A program made the position numbers and the translations under genes. The notes below the pieces were generated by a model. It saw only the letters and a program-made list of their open reading frames with translations, searched no databases and had not been told where the DNA came from. From contig NZ_QEII01000324.1 in assembly GCF_003347515.1 (NCBI RefSeq), positions 434,001 through 498,000 of the forward strand: a stretch of 64,000 nt of DNA. The letters run 5' to 3'. This DNA is from Rhodoferax ferrireducens (GTDB taxonomy: Bacteria; Pseudomonadota; Gammaproteobacteria; Burkholderiales; Burkholderiaceae_C). Below are positions 23,343-30,879 of this stretch, piece by piece. Numbering within the stretch: position 1 is the stretch's first letter; every line of letters starts with the position of its first letter.

Positions 23343-24641
23343 TTAGCGGCTGGCGCCGGAGGCGGCGCTGGCCGGGGCCGACGCGGCAGACGCTATGGGC
23401 GCTGCGGCGGTAGGGGCGGAGGCCTTGGCGGCAGGTTTGCTGCCCGGCGCCTGCCAGGGCACGCCCTTGACCGGTGCGTCGCCGCGCAGTTTCTGGAAGC
23501 CGTCCACCATCACCTGCTCGCCACTCTTTAAGCCGTCCAGGATCACCCACTGACTGCCTTGCTGGCCACCCACCTTCACCGGGCGCGGGGCGACTTTGCC
23601 GTCGGGCCCGACCACCATGACCGAGTCGCCCTGCGGCGAGCGCGTCACCGCCTGCTGCGGGAGGGTGATGGCGTTGGTGGCCTGGGCCTGCTCCAGCCGT
23701 ACGCGCACATACAAGCCGGGCAGCAGGGCGCCGCCGGGGTTGGGCACTTCGGCCCGCAGGGTAATCTGGCCGGTGGTGGCGTCCACCGTCAGGTCCGAGA
23801 ACAGGAGTTTGCCGGGGCGCGCGTATTCGCTGCCGTCTTCCAGCAGCAGGCGCACGCTGGCTGCGTTGCTGCCACCTGCGCGTTTGAGCTGGCCGTTTTC
23901 CATGGCCCGGCGCAGCTTCATCACTTCGGCGGCCGATTGGGTGAAGTTCACATACATCGGGTCAATCTGCTGGATCACCGCCAGGGGCGTGGCTTCGCCC
24001 TGGCCCACCAGCGCGCCTTCGGTCACCAGGGCACGGCCGATGCGACCCGCGATCGGGGCGGTGACGGCGGCGTAGTTCAGGTTGATACGGGCGGTCTGGA
24101 CCGCAGCTTTGCCCATGGCGACATCGGCCTCGGCCTGTTTGCCTGCCGCCTGCGCATTCACGTACTCTTGCTGGCTGATGGCTTTGGCCTCGGCCAGGGG
24201 TTTGTAGCGCTCGACTTGCGCGCTGGCCTGCATCAGATTGGCCTCGGCTTTGGCCAGGCTGCCCTGGGCGCTGGCAAAAGCAGCCTGGTAGGGGCCGGCG
24301 TCAATTGCAAACAAAGCCTGACCGGCTTTCACGTCACGGCCCTCAACAAACAGCCGCTGTTGCAGAATGCCGGCGGCCCGTGCCCGGACCTGAGCCACGC
24401 GCGAGGCCTCCAGCCGGCCAGGCAATTCGGTGGTCAGGCCTATATCGCCGGGGGCGACAGTGACCACGCCCACCTCAGCCGGCGGCATACCGCCTGCGGG
24501 ACCCGCAGGTGCGGTATTGCTTGGGCCGCAGCCCGCCAGCAGGGCCGCAATAGTCAACGAGGTCAGGGCCAGGCGGCCGCGCAAGGCTGACCGGTGGGGG
24601 ATGGGGGGGGCAATGGCAAGCCGGGTATGCGGTAGAGACAT
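23343..24641 (-). CDS. RND efflux periplasmic adaptor lipoprotein (AcrA/MexA type)
   Basis: This 432-residue adaptor has a lipobox LLAGC (cysteine about 38) and the membrane-fusion order: lipoyl half (DVKAGQALFAID), alpha hairpin, second lipoyl half (APIAGRIGRALVTEG) and beta-barrel domain. The tail is rich in alanine and proline and of low complexity. It joins the pump to the outer-membrane channel. First gene of the operon, 12 bp before the pump, opposite the TetR gene. Confidence 0.94.
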   Translation of the reverse strand: MSLPHTRLAIAPPIPHRSALRGRLALTSLTIAALLAGCGPSNTAPAGPAGGMPPAEVGVVTVAPGDIGLTTELPGRLEASRVAQVRARAAGILQQRLFVEGRDVKAGQALFAIDAGPYQAAFASAQGSLAKAEANLMQASAQVERYKPLAEAKAISQQEYVNAQAAGKQAEADVAMGKAAVQTARINLNYAAVTAPIAGRIGRALVTEGALVGQGEATPLAVIQQIDPMYVNFTQSAAEVMKLRRAMENGQLKRAGGSNAASVRLLLEDGSEYARPGKLLFSDLTVDATTGQITLRAEVPNPGGALLPGLYVRVRLEQAQATNAITLPQQAVTRSPQGDSVMVVGPDGKVAPRPVKVGGQQGSQWVILDGLKSGEQVMVDGFQKLRGDAPVKGVPWQAPGSKPAAKASAPTAAAPIASAASAPASAASGASR

Positions 24642-24732
24642 GGTGTACTTCCGGGTAGAGGGCCGAGATCAGGTCTCTGCCGCAGGGTATTAAATAAAGA
24701 GGAAGGCTTTAAACAGGTTGAGGGCTTACCTC

Positions 24733-24760
24733 AGTATACATACATTCACGAATGTATAAT
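24733..24760. promoter_or_regulatory. AcrR/TtgR-like operator over divergent promoters
   Basis: TACATTC-AC-GAATGTA (24741-24756) is a perfect dyad within TACATACATTCACGAATG, close to the AcrR operator pattern. A -10 box TATAAT for the TetR gene lies at 24755-24760, and TATACT for the efflux operon lies on the minus strand at 24738-24733. A repressor bound here would block both. Confidence 0.7.
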
Positions 24761-24801
24761 AATACTTTCAAGTCCTATCATTTTTCTGAAAGACGTTCGT
24801 C

Positions 24802-25458
24802 ATGGCTCGCTGTACCAAGGAAGAAGCCCTCGTCACCCGTCATCGCCTGCTCGATGCGGCGGAGCTTGTGTTTGCCGAAAAAGGCGTTTCCCGTACCTCC
24901 TTGAATGACATTGCACAAGCCGCGGGCGTGAGCCGGGGCGCGATTTACTGGCATTTCAAGAACAAGGCGGATCTGTTCAACGCCATGATGGAACGCACCA
25001 CTTTGCCGCTGGAGGATTCCCTGCACCAAATTGGGCACGATTCCGAGTTCGACCCGTTGCACGAGTTGCAACGCGCCATCCTGGATGCCATGCGAAAAAT
25101 TGCCACGGATGAACGCACCCGCCGGGTTTTTGAGGTGGCCACACTTAAGGTGGAATACGTGGAAGAGTTGCTGGCCGTCAAGGCGCGCCACCTCCAATGC
25201 TATGTTGAAGGCGTAGGTCAGATGGAGCGCAGCCTGCGAGAGGCGGCTTTGCGTCGTGCGGAGCCCTTGCGGGTGTCGCCTTCGATGGCGGCGCAGGGTT
25301 TGCACGCGCTGGTGGTGGGGCTTATCCATACCTGGTTGCTGGCGCCGGAATCCTTTGAGCTGGTGCCGGTTGCTGAAATGGCCGTAGGCGCGTATCTGGC
25401 CGGCTTGGGGCTGGCGCCTGAGCCGGAGCGTGAGGGGCAGGCGACGTCAGCCCAGTAA
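24802..25458 (+). CDS. TetR-family repressor of the RND efflux operon (AcrR/TtgR type)
   Basis: This 218-residue protein has the TetR helix-turn-helix at about residues 30-50 (TSLNDIAQAAGVSRGAIYWHFKNK), almost identical in style to AcrR/TtgR, and a helical ligand-binding C-terminal domain. It is divergent from the efflux operon with an AcrR-like operator between them. It probably represses both units until a pump substrate binds. Its 3' end overlaps the convergent nasT-like gene by 12 bp. Confidence 0.92.
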   Translation: MARCTKEEALVTRHRLLDAAELVFAEKGVSRTSLNDIAQAAGVSRGAIYWHFKNKADLFNAMMERTTLPLEDSLHQIGHDSEFDPLHELQRAILDAMRKIATDERTRRVFEVATLKVEYVEELLAVKARHLQCYVEGVGQMERSLREAALRRAEPLRVSPSMAAQGLHALVVGLIHTWLLAPESFELVPVAEMAVGAYLAGLGLAPEPEREGQATSAQ

Positions 25459-26073
25459 ATCCATCACATCGAGCATGCGCTGCGCGACGTCGCCCAGCTT
25501 CAGCCCCTTGTCCATGGCGGTTTTGCGCATCTTTTCAAAGGCGGCCTGCTCGCTCAGGCCCTGACGCTGCATCAGCATTCCCTTGGCGCGGTCAATGACT
25601 TTGCGGTCTTGCAACTCGCTTTTGGTGGCGGCGAGCTCCTGCCGCAGCGCCTGTTCATGCTGGAAACGGGCCATGGCCACGTCCAGAATGGGGCGAATGC
25701 GCTCCGCCGACAGACCGGCCACGATGTAGGCCGAGACACCGGCAGCCACCGCGTCTTTCACGTGGCTGGTGTCGCTGTCATTGGTGAACATGACGATGGG
25801 GCGGCGGGCATCCCGCGTCGCCATCACCACGTGCTCCAGCGCGTCACGCGCCTCGCTTTCCGCATCCACGATGATCATGTCGGGCTGCAGCTGGTTCAGG
25901 CGCTCGTGCAAAAAGACGTCGGCCGGCAGCACCGCCACCAAATTGAAGCCGTTTTCCAGCAAGCCAATGCGCAGGCTGCGCGAGCGCTCGGCTTGGTTGA
26001 TGGCGTAGTCATCATTCTGGTCCTCTATGGCCAGATCCGGGGCAACGACGACAATTCGCAGGGCTTCATTCAT
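25447..26073 (-). CDS. nasT: NasT-like ANTAR response regulator
   Basis: I start this 208-residue protein at ATG 26073 (MNEALRIVVVAP); the frame extends upstream without a better start. Residues 1-140 are a receiver-like domain in which the usual phosphorylation loop and lysine are not conserved; about 145-205 is the ANTAR domain (RKVIDRAKGMLMQRQGLSEQAAF). In NasT systems this protein stops transcription termination in leader RNAs and is held by NasS. No nasS lies in this window. It is paralogous to the first half of the fusion regulator at 7122-8399. Confidence 0.85.
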   Translation of the reverse strand: MNEALRIVVVAPDLAIEDQNDDYAINQAERSRSLRIGLLENGFNLVAVLPADVFLHERLNQLQPDMIIVDAESEARDALEHVVMATRDARRPIVMFTNDSDTSHVKDAVAAGVSAYIVAGLSAERIRPILDVAMARFQHEQALRQELAATKSELQDRKVIDRAKGMLMQRQGLSEQAAFEKMRKTAMDKGLKLGDVAQRMLDVMDLLG

Positions 26074-26154
26074 GCTCCAAGTCCATGCAAGAATCGAGCC
26101 ATTATTTGCTGTGCTGACCTGGCTGGGAAGGGCCATCCTCTAAACTCTGTCCTT

Positions 26155-27219
26155 ATGGCGAAAAACTTGACAGTATTGGGGATTGAGTCCTCGTGTGACG
26201 AAACGGGCGTGGCCCTGGTCGAGGTGCGGGGCGAGGCATTGCCGGTCTTGCTGGCCGATGCCCTGTACAGCCAGATCGAGATGCATCAGGCCTATGGCGG
26301 CGTGGTGCCCGAGCTGGCCAGCCGTGACCATATTCGCCGCGTGTTGCCGCTAACCGAGCAGGTATTGGCGGCCGCCGGAAAAAACCTGGCTGATATTGAC
26401 GTGGTGGCTTTCACCCGCGGCCCGGGTCTGGCCGGCGCCTTGCTGGTGGGGGCCGGCGTGGCGTGCGCGTTGGGCGCCGCTTTGGGCAAGCCGGTGCTGG
26501 GCGTGCACCATCTTGAAGGCCATTTGCTGTCGCCGTTCCTGAGTGCCGACCCGCCTGAGTTTCCGTTTGTGGCCCTGCTGGTATCGGGCGGCCACACGCA
26601 ACTGATGCGGGTGGACGGGGTAGGGCGCTATCAGATATTGGGCGAGACGATAGATGACGCGGCCGGCGAGGCCTTCGACAAGTCGGCCAAGCTGATGGGC
26701 CTGGGTTACCCGGGCGGCCCGGCGCTCTCCAAATTGGCGGAGCAGGGTGACCCGGCAGCGTTCAAGCTGCCGCGCCCCTTGCTGAAAAGCAATAATCTTG
26801 ATTTTTCGTTTGCGGGTTTGAAAACGGCGGTGATGGTGCAGGCCAAGAAGCTGGCCGCCGCGCAGGATAGCGCCGTGGAGGCCTTACCCGTCCAAGTATT
26901 GACCGATCTGGCCGCCTCGACGCAAGCGGCGATTGTGGAAGTGCTGGTGAAGAAGTCGCTGATCGCCTTGACTCAAACGGGCCTGAAGCGGCTGGTCGTG
27001 GCCGGCGGCGTGGGTGCCAACCGGATGTTGCGCGAGCAACTCAACGCCGAGTGCGCCAAACGCCGGGTGCGGGTGCATTACCCCGAGCTGCATTTGTGTA
27101 CCGACAACGGCGCCATGATCGCCATGGCGGCGGCCATGCGTCTGCAGTCCGGCCAACAAAAAGCCAGCGAGGTCTACGCTTTTGACGTCAAACCGCGCTG
27201 GCCGCTGGATACGCTTTGA
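26155..27219 (+). CDS. tsaD: tRNA threonylcarbamoyladenosine (t6A37) synthase subunit
   Basis: This 354-residue protein is TsaD, which transfers threonylcarbamoyl to A37 of ANN-decoding tRNAs with TsaB and TsaE. It shows GIESSCDETG at the start, the metal-binding histidines in HHLEGH, ATP-site SGGHTQL and GGVGANRML, and NGAMIA near the end. ATG 26155 gives the normal start MAKNLTVLGIESS. It is divergent from the nasT-like gene with about 80 bp between them. Confidence 0.96.
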   Translation: MAKNLTVLGIESSCDETGVALVEVRGEALPVLLADALYSQIEMHQAYGGVVPELASRDHIRRVLPLTEQVLAAAGKNLADIDVVAFTRGPGLAGALLVGAGVACALGAALGKPVLGVHHLEGHLLSPFLSADPPEFPFVALLVSGGHTQLMRVDGVGRYQILGETIDDAAGEAFDKSAKLMGLGYPGGPALSKLAEQGDPAAFKLPRPLLKSNNLDFSFAGLKTAVMVQAKKLAAAQDSAVEALPVQVLTDLAASTQAAIVEVLVKKSLIALTQTGLKRLVVAGGVGANRMLREQLNAECAKRRVRVHYPELHLCTDNGAMIAMAAAMRLQSGQQKASEVYAFDVKPRWPLDTL

Positions 27220-27224
27220 ATTTA

Positions 27225-27281
27225 TATCAAATAGGCCTCTAGCCCTTGTAGTATCTGCACAAATAGCTACATAATTGATAG
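27225..27281 (-). repeat. Dispersed repeat, copy D
   Basis: The minus strand reads TAGCTATTTGTGC, then AAGGGCTAGAGGCCTATTTG. It fills nearly the whole gap between the convergent genes tsaD and hsp20. Confidence 0.75.
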
Positions 27282-27285
27282 TAAA

Positions 27286-27666
27286 TCAGTTGATGGTCAA
27301 CTGCGTCACGCGGCTCACGGGCACTTGCTTGCCGAGCTTGAGGGTCAGCACACCGTTCTCCAGTTTGGCTTCGCTGCTGGTCGCATCGATGTCTTGCGGC
27401 AATTCGTAGGCCTGCTTGTATTGGCGGGTCGCGCCTTCTTTGGTTTCAATCCGCACGATGCTGCCTTCAATACCGATGTTCAACTGGTCCTTGGCAATGC
27501 CGGGCACGTCAAATGTCAGCGTGTAAGACGTGTCATCCTGCGCCACGGTGCATGATTTCTGACGGCTGGACAGTTGCGTCTCGGTCAGGAAACGCTCCAG
27601 CGAACGGCCCGCAGGCGAATAGGCCTGGCGGCGAAGATTGGCGGGGGCGGTGGTGGCAAAAAACAT
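27286..27666 (-). CDS. Small heat-shock protein, Hsp20/alpha-crystallin family
   Basis: This 126-residue holdase chaperone has the alpha-crystallin domain at about 38-126 (YTLTFDVPGIAKDQLNIGIE, then AKLENGVLTLKLGK with the conserved GVL). The N-terminal arm is short. It ends in VTQLTIN, in which the usual C-terminal I-x-I anchoring motif is not clear. I see no typical heat-shock promoter or thermosensor hairpin upstream. Confidence 0.9.
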   Translation of the reverse strand: MFFATTAPANLRRQAYSPAGRSLERFLTETQLSSRQKSCTVAQDDTSYTLTFDVPGIAKDQLNIGIEGSIVRIETKEGATRQYKQAYELPQDIDATSSEAKLENGVLTLKLGKQVPVSRVTQLTIN

Positions 27667-27763
27667 GGTTTAACTCCTTGTGTACACTGCGCGGCGTTCA
27701 ACATGAACCTCCGCATGCATCGAATCTGCGAATGAAGCGGCCGTATTCAAGAGAGATCCCCAT

Positions 27764-29068
27764 ATGTTTATTCTTCCCCGCAAAGCCTTGAAATTGCTGG
27801 CAGTGGCGCTATGTGCGCCGGCCTTGGGAATGGCGCAGCCGGCGCCTGTGTCCGCGTCTGCACCGATCAAGGTCGCCATGATCGAAGGTCTGAGCGGACC
27901 GTTTGGCAATACCGGCGAAGCGGTGTTTCGCAACCTGTACTGGGCGATGGAGCGCGTCAATGCGCGCGGCGGGGTGAAGTTGGCCGCAACGGCAACGGTG
28001 CCCGCCGGCAATCATCCGCTGGCGCTGGAGCGTTACGACAGCAAGGGCCAAACCGAGGAGGCGCTGTCGGCGCTCAAATCGGCCATCGACGATGGTGCGC
28101 GCTTCATCATGCAGGGCAATTCGTCGGCCACGGCGGCGGCCTTGATTGATGCCATCAACAAGCACAACGAACGCGAACCGGCCAAGCGCGTGGTGTTCCT
28201 GAACTACGCGGCGGTCGATCCCATTTTGACCAACGAAAAATGCAGCTTCTGGCACTTCCGTTTCGATGCGCACGCCGATATGCGCATGACCGCCTTGATG
28301 ACCGTTCTGAAAGAAGACAAGTCGCTCAAGAGCGTGTACATCCTGGGCCAGGACTACAGCTTTGGTCACGCCGTGGCGCGCGAAGCCAAACGCCAACTCG
28401 GCCTGCTGCGCCCGGACATCCAACTGGTGGGAGAAGAGCTGCACCCCATGGGTCGCGTCAAGGATTTTTTGCCCTATGCCACCAAGATCAAGGCCAGTGG
28501 CGCACAAGCGGTCATCACCGGCAACTTCGGCAACGACCTGACCTTGCTGGTCAAGGCCGCCAAAGAGGTCGGCTTTGAAGGCAAGTTCTACACCTTCTAC
28601 GGCAATGCGCTGGGCGCGCCGGCGGCGATCGGCGATGCCGGCATCGGCAAAGTGGTGGCCGTGGCCGACTGGTTGCCGAATGTGCAAACTGCGTCCAGCG
28701 ACGCCTTCTACCAGTCTTTTCGCCAGCGTTTCCCTAAGCCGGCCGACGACTATGTGCACATGCGCATGCAACTGATGGTGGAGTCGCTGGCGCAGGCGAT
28801 TGAAAAGGCAGGGACTACGGATTCGTTAGCTGTCGCGACACAGCTGGAAAAAGCGAATGTCACTTTTGCTTCGCAAAACGGGGTGATGCGGGCGTCCGAC
28901 CACCAGTTCCAGCAGCCGCTCGTGGTGGGCGTGATGGACCGGCAAGGCGCGCCTGGCGTCAAGTTTGATGTGGAGGGCTCGGGCTATGGCTTTCGGGTCA
29001 TCAAGACCATCGCCGCAGCCAGTGCCGAGCTGCCCACCACCTGCAAGATGCAACGACCCGTGCAGTAA
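27764..29068 (+). CDS. Periplasmic binding protein of a branched-chain amino acid-type ABC transporter
   Basis: This 434-residue protein has a signal peptide (about residues 1-24) and a LivK-type Leu/Ile/Val-binding fold (KVAMIEGLSGPFGNTGE, then YILGQDYSFGHAVA). No permease or ATPase gene is adjacent, so it is an orphan that must use a distant transporter. The ligand cannot be assigned; amino acids, amides, urea or aromatic acids are all possible for this family. The aminotransferase gene follows after 24 bp and may be co-transcribed. Confidence 0.88.
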   Translation: MFILPRKALKLLAVALCAPALGMAQPAPVSASAPIKVAMIEGLSGPFGNTGEAVFRNLYWAMERVNARGGVKLAATATVPAGNHPLALERYDSKGQTEEALSALKSAIDDGARFIMQGNSSATAAALIDAINKHNEREPAKRVVFLNYAAVDPILTNEKCSFWHFRFDAHADMRMTALMTVLKEDKSLKSVYILGQDYSFGHAVAREAKRQLGLLRPDIQLVGEELHPMGRVKDFLPYATKIKASGAQAVITGNFGNDLTLLVKAAKEVGFEGKFYTFYGNALGAPAAIGDAGIGKVVAVADWLPNVQTASSDAFYQSFRQRFPKPADDYVHMRMQLMVESLAQAIEKAGTTDSLAVATQLEKANVTFASQNGVMRASDHQFQQPLVVGVMDRQGAPGVKFDVEGSGYGFRVIKTIAAASAELPTTCKMQRPVQ

Positions 29069-29092
29069 TCCATTTCTTAACCTGAGCCCGCC

Positions 29093-30256
29093 ATGCGCCA
29101 AGTCATCCTGAACCTTGAAGAGTCCCGTATCCGCGAAGTCGCCAATGCGGGCATGGGGCGCAGCGATGTGCTGGCCTTCTGGTTTGGCGAGAGCGACGAA
29201 GTCACGCCTGATTTCATCCGTCAGGCGGCCATCGAGTCGCTGCAGCGCGGCGAGACTTTTTATTCGCACAACCTGGGCCTGCCCGAGTTGCGCGAGGCAA
29301 TTTCGACCTACATGAGTGCACGCCACGGTCCGATTGGCGTGGACCGGGTGGCCGTCACCAGCGGTGGCGTCAACGCGCTGATGCTGGCCATACAGCAACT
29401 GATCGATGCGGGGGACGAGGTCGTGGCCGTGACGCCGGTGTGGCCCAACCTGACGGCGCAACCTGCCATCCTGGGCGCCCGCGTCAAGTGTGTGGCGCTG
29501 AGCCCGGTCGATGGTGTGTGGACGCTGGACATGGACGCGCTGCTGGCGGCCGTCACGAGCGCCACCAAGGTGTTGATCATCAACGCCCCGAATAACCCAA
29601 CCGGCTGGACCCTCACGCGCGAGGAACAGCAGCGTATCCTCGATCATTGCCGCAGCACCGGCACCTGGATCCTGGCCGACGAGGTGTACGAGCGGCTCTA
29701 CTACGAGGCCACGCCCAGCGGCTGCGCGCCGAGTTTTCTGGATGTCGCCACACCCGATGACCGCCTGGTCGTGGTGCACAGCTTTTCCAAGAGTTTTCTC
29801 ATGACCGGCTGGCGGCTGGGCTGGCTGGTGATGCCGCCAGCCATGACGCAGCACATGGGCAAGCTGATTGAGTTCAACACCTCGTGCGCCAGTGTGTTTA
29901 CACAGCGGGCCGGTGTGGTGGCCCTGCAGCGCACGGACGAGGTGACGCCCCAAGTGGTGGCGCATCTGAAAACCTGCCGTGACACGCTGATTCCCCTGTT
30001 GCAGGCGATTCCCGGCATTCAGGTGGCGCCGGCACGCGGCGGTATGTATGCCTTTTTCAAACTGGACGGTTTTGGCGACTCCCTCGCCACGGCCAAACGG
30101 CTGGTGGTAGAGGCCGGCTTGGGCCTGGCGCCGGGTGATGCCTTTGCGCCCGAGGCGCAGGGCTGGCTGCGCTGGTGCTTTGCATCAAAAGATCCACAGC
30201 GGCTGGTGGAGGGTGTGGCCCGGCTGAACAAATGGCTGTCGTCCCAGCCCCGGTAG
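29093..30256 (+). CDS. Class I/II PLP-dependent aminotransferase
   Basis: This 387-residue fold-type I aminotransferase has NAPNNPTGW in the cofactor pocket, DEVYERLYY, the PLP lysine in SFSKSFLMTGWRLGW, and the substrate-binding arginine near the end (GWLRWCFA). It resembles aspartate/aromatic aminotransferases of subgroup I gamma. The substrate pair is not readable from sequence. It follows the orphan binding protein closely, which hints at an amino acid substrate. Confidence 0.9.
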   Translation: MRQVILNLEESRIREVANAGMGRSDVLAFWFGESDEVTPDFIRQAAIESLQRGETFYSHNLGLPELREAISTYMSARHGPIGVDRVAVTSGGVNALMLAIQQLIDAGDEVVAVTPVWPNLTAQPAILGARVKCVALSPVDGVWTLDMDALLAAVTSATKVLIINAPNNPTGWTLTREEQQRILDHCRSTGTWILADEVYERLYYEATPSGCAPSFLDVATPDDRLVVVHSFSKSFLMTGWRLGWLVMPPAMTQHMGKLIEFNTSCASVFTQRAGVVALQRTDEVTPQVVAHLKTCRDTLIPLLQAIPGIQVAPARGGMYAFFKLDGFGDSLATAKRLVVEAGLGLAPGDAFAPEAQGWLRWCFASKDPQRLVEGVARLNKWLSSQPR

Positions 30257-30411
30257 AGGGCCATGCCGGACCCGATCCGGCCGCCGTGGAGGGGGCCAGA
30301 AGTCCGCAACAGCAGGATTGGCTATAATTGAATGGCTTTGCACTTTGCACAAGCACACGTCAGGGGCAGTTCCAGCGCCTGACGCAAGTCCACATCAAAC
30401 AGGAAAACAAA

Positions 30412-30678
30412 ATGATCGCATCCAGTATCAAAGCCGCTGTCGTCAAAGACAACGCACGCCAAGCCGGTGACACAGGCAGTCCTGAAGTGCAAGTTGCGCT
30501 GTTGACCGCCCGTATCAACGAACTCACCCCCCACTTCAAGACCCACGCCAAAGACCACCATGGTCGCCGTGGCCTGTTGCGCATGGTGAGCCGCCGCCGC
30601 AAGCTGCTGGACTACCTGAAGTCCAAAGACGCTGACCGTTACACCGCGCTGATCGCCAAGTTGGGTCTGCGTAAGTAA
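30412..30678 (+). CDS. rpsO: 30S ribosomal protein S15
   Basis: This 88-residue protein is S15, with the conserved DTGSPEVQVALLTARI and HHGRRGLLRMVSRRRKLLDYL that bind 16S rRNA. ATG 30412 (MIASSIKAAVV) has AGGAAA upstream; the frame that begins at 30328 runs through leader sequence. It is followed by a terminator and pnp, the usual rpsO-pnp order. Confidence 0.97.
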   Translation: MIASSIKAAVVKDNARQAGDTGSPEVQVALLTARINELTPHFKTHAKDHHGRRGLLRMVSRRRKLLDYLKSKDADRYTALIAKLGLRK

Positions 30679-30696
30679 TCGATCCATCGAATGATG

Positions 30697-30732
30697 AACG
30701 CCTGAGTTAGGTTGCTAGCTCAGGCGTTTTTT
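30697..30732 (+). terminator. Intrinsic terminator after rpsO
   Basis: AACGCCTGAG pairs with CTCAGGCGTT across a short loop and runs into six T. Partial read-through would feed pnp. Confidence 0.85.
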
Positions 30733-30767
30733 ACTTCGGAGAAGGCAATAACGGAGCGAAGCTGTGT

Positions 30768-30804
30768 CATTCCAGAGAAATTTGAGTCGAATTTCCCTGG
30801 AATG
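30768..30804 (+). promoter_or_regulatory. Long leader hairpin before pnp, likely RNase III site
   Basis: CATTCCAG pairs with CTGGAATG, and the stem continues with GAAATT against AATTTC around a short loop. In E. coli the pnp leader carries an RNase III-cut hairpin through which PNPase limits its own mRNA. The position 75 bp before the pnp start fits the same scheme; function here is inference. Confidence 0.6.
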
Positions 30805-30879
30805 GCATCGTGTTCTGTGACGCTGCATCCGGGCTCGGGCGAAGTGGCCTGCACTTCCCATATTGACCAGGAGATAAAA

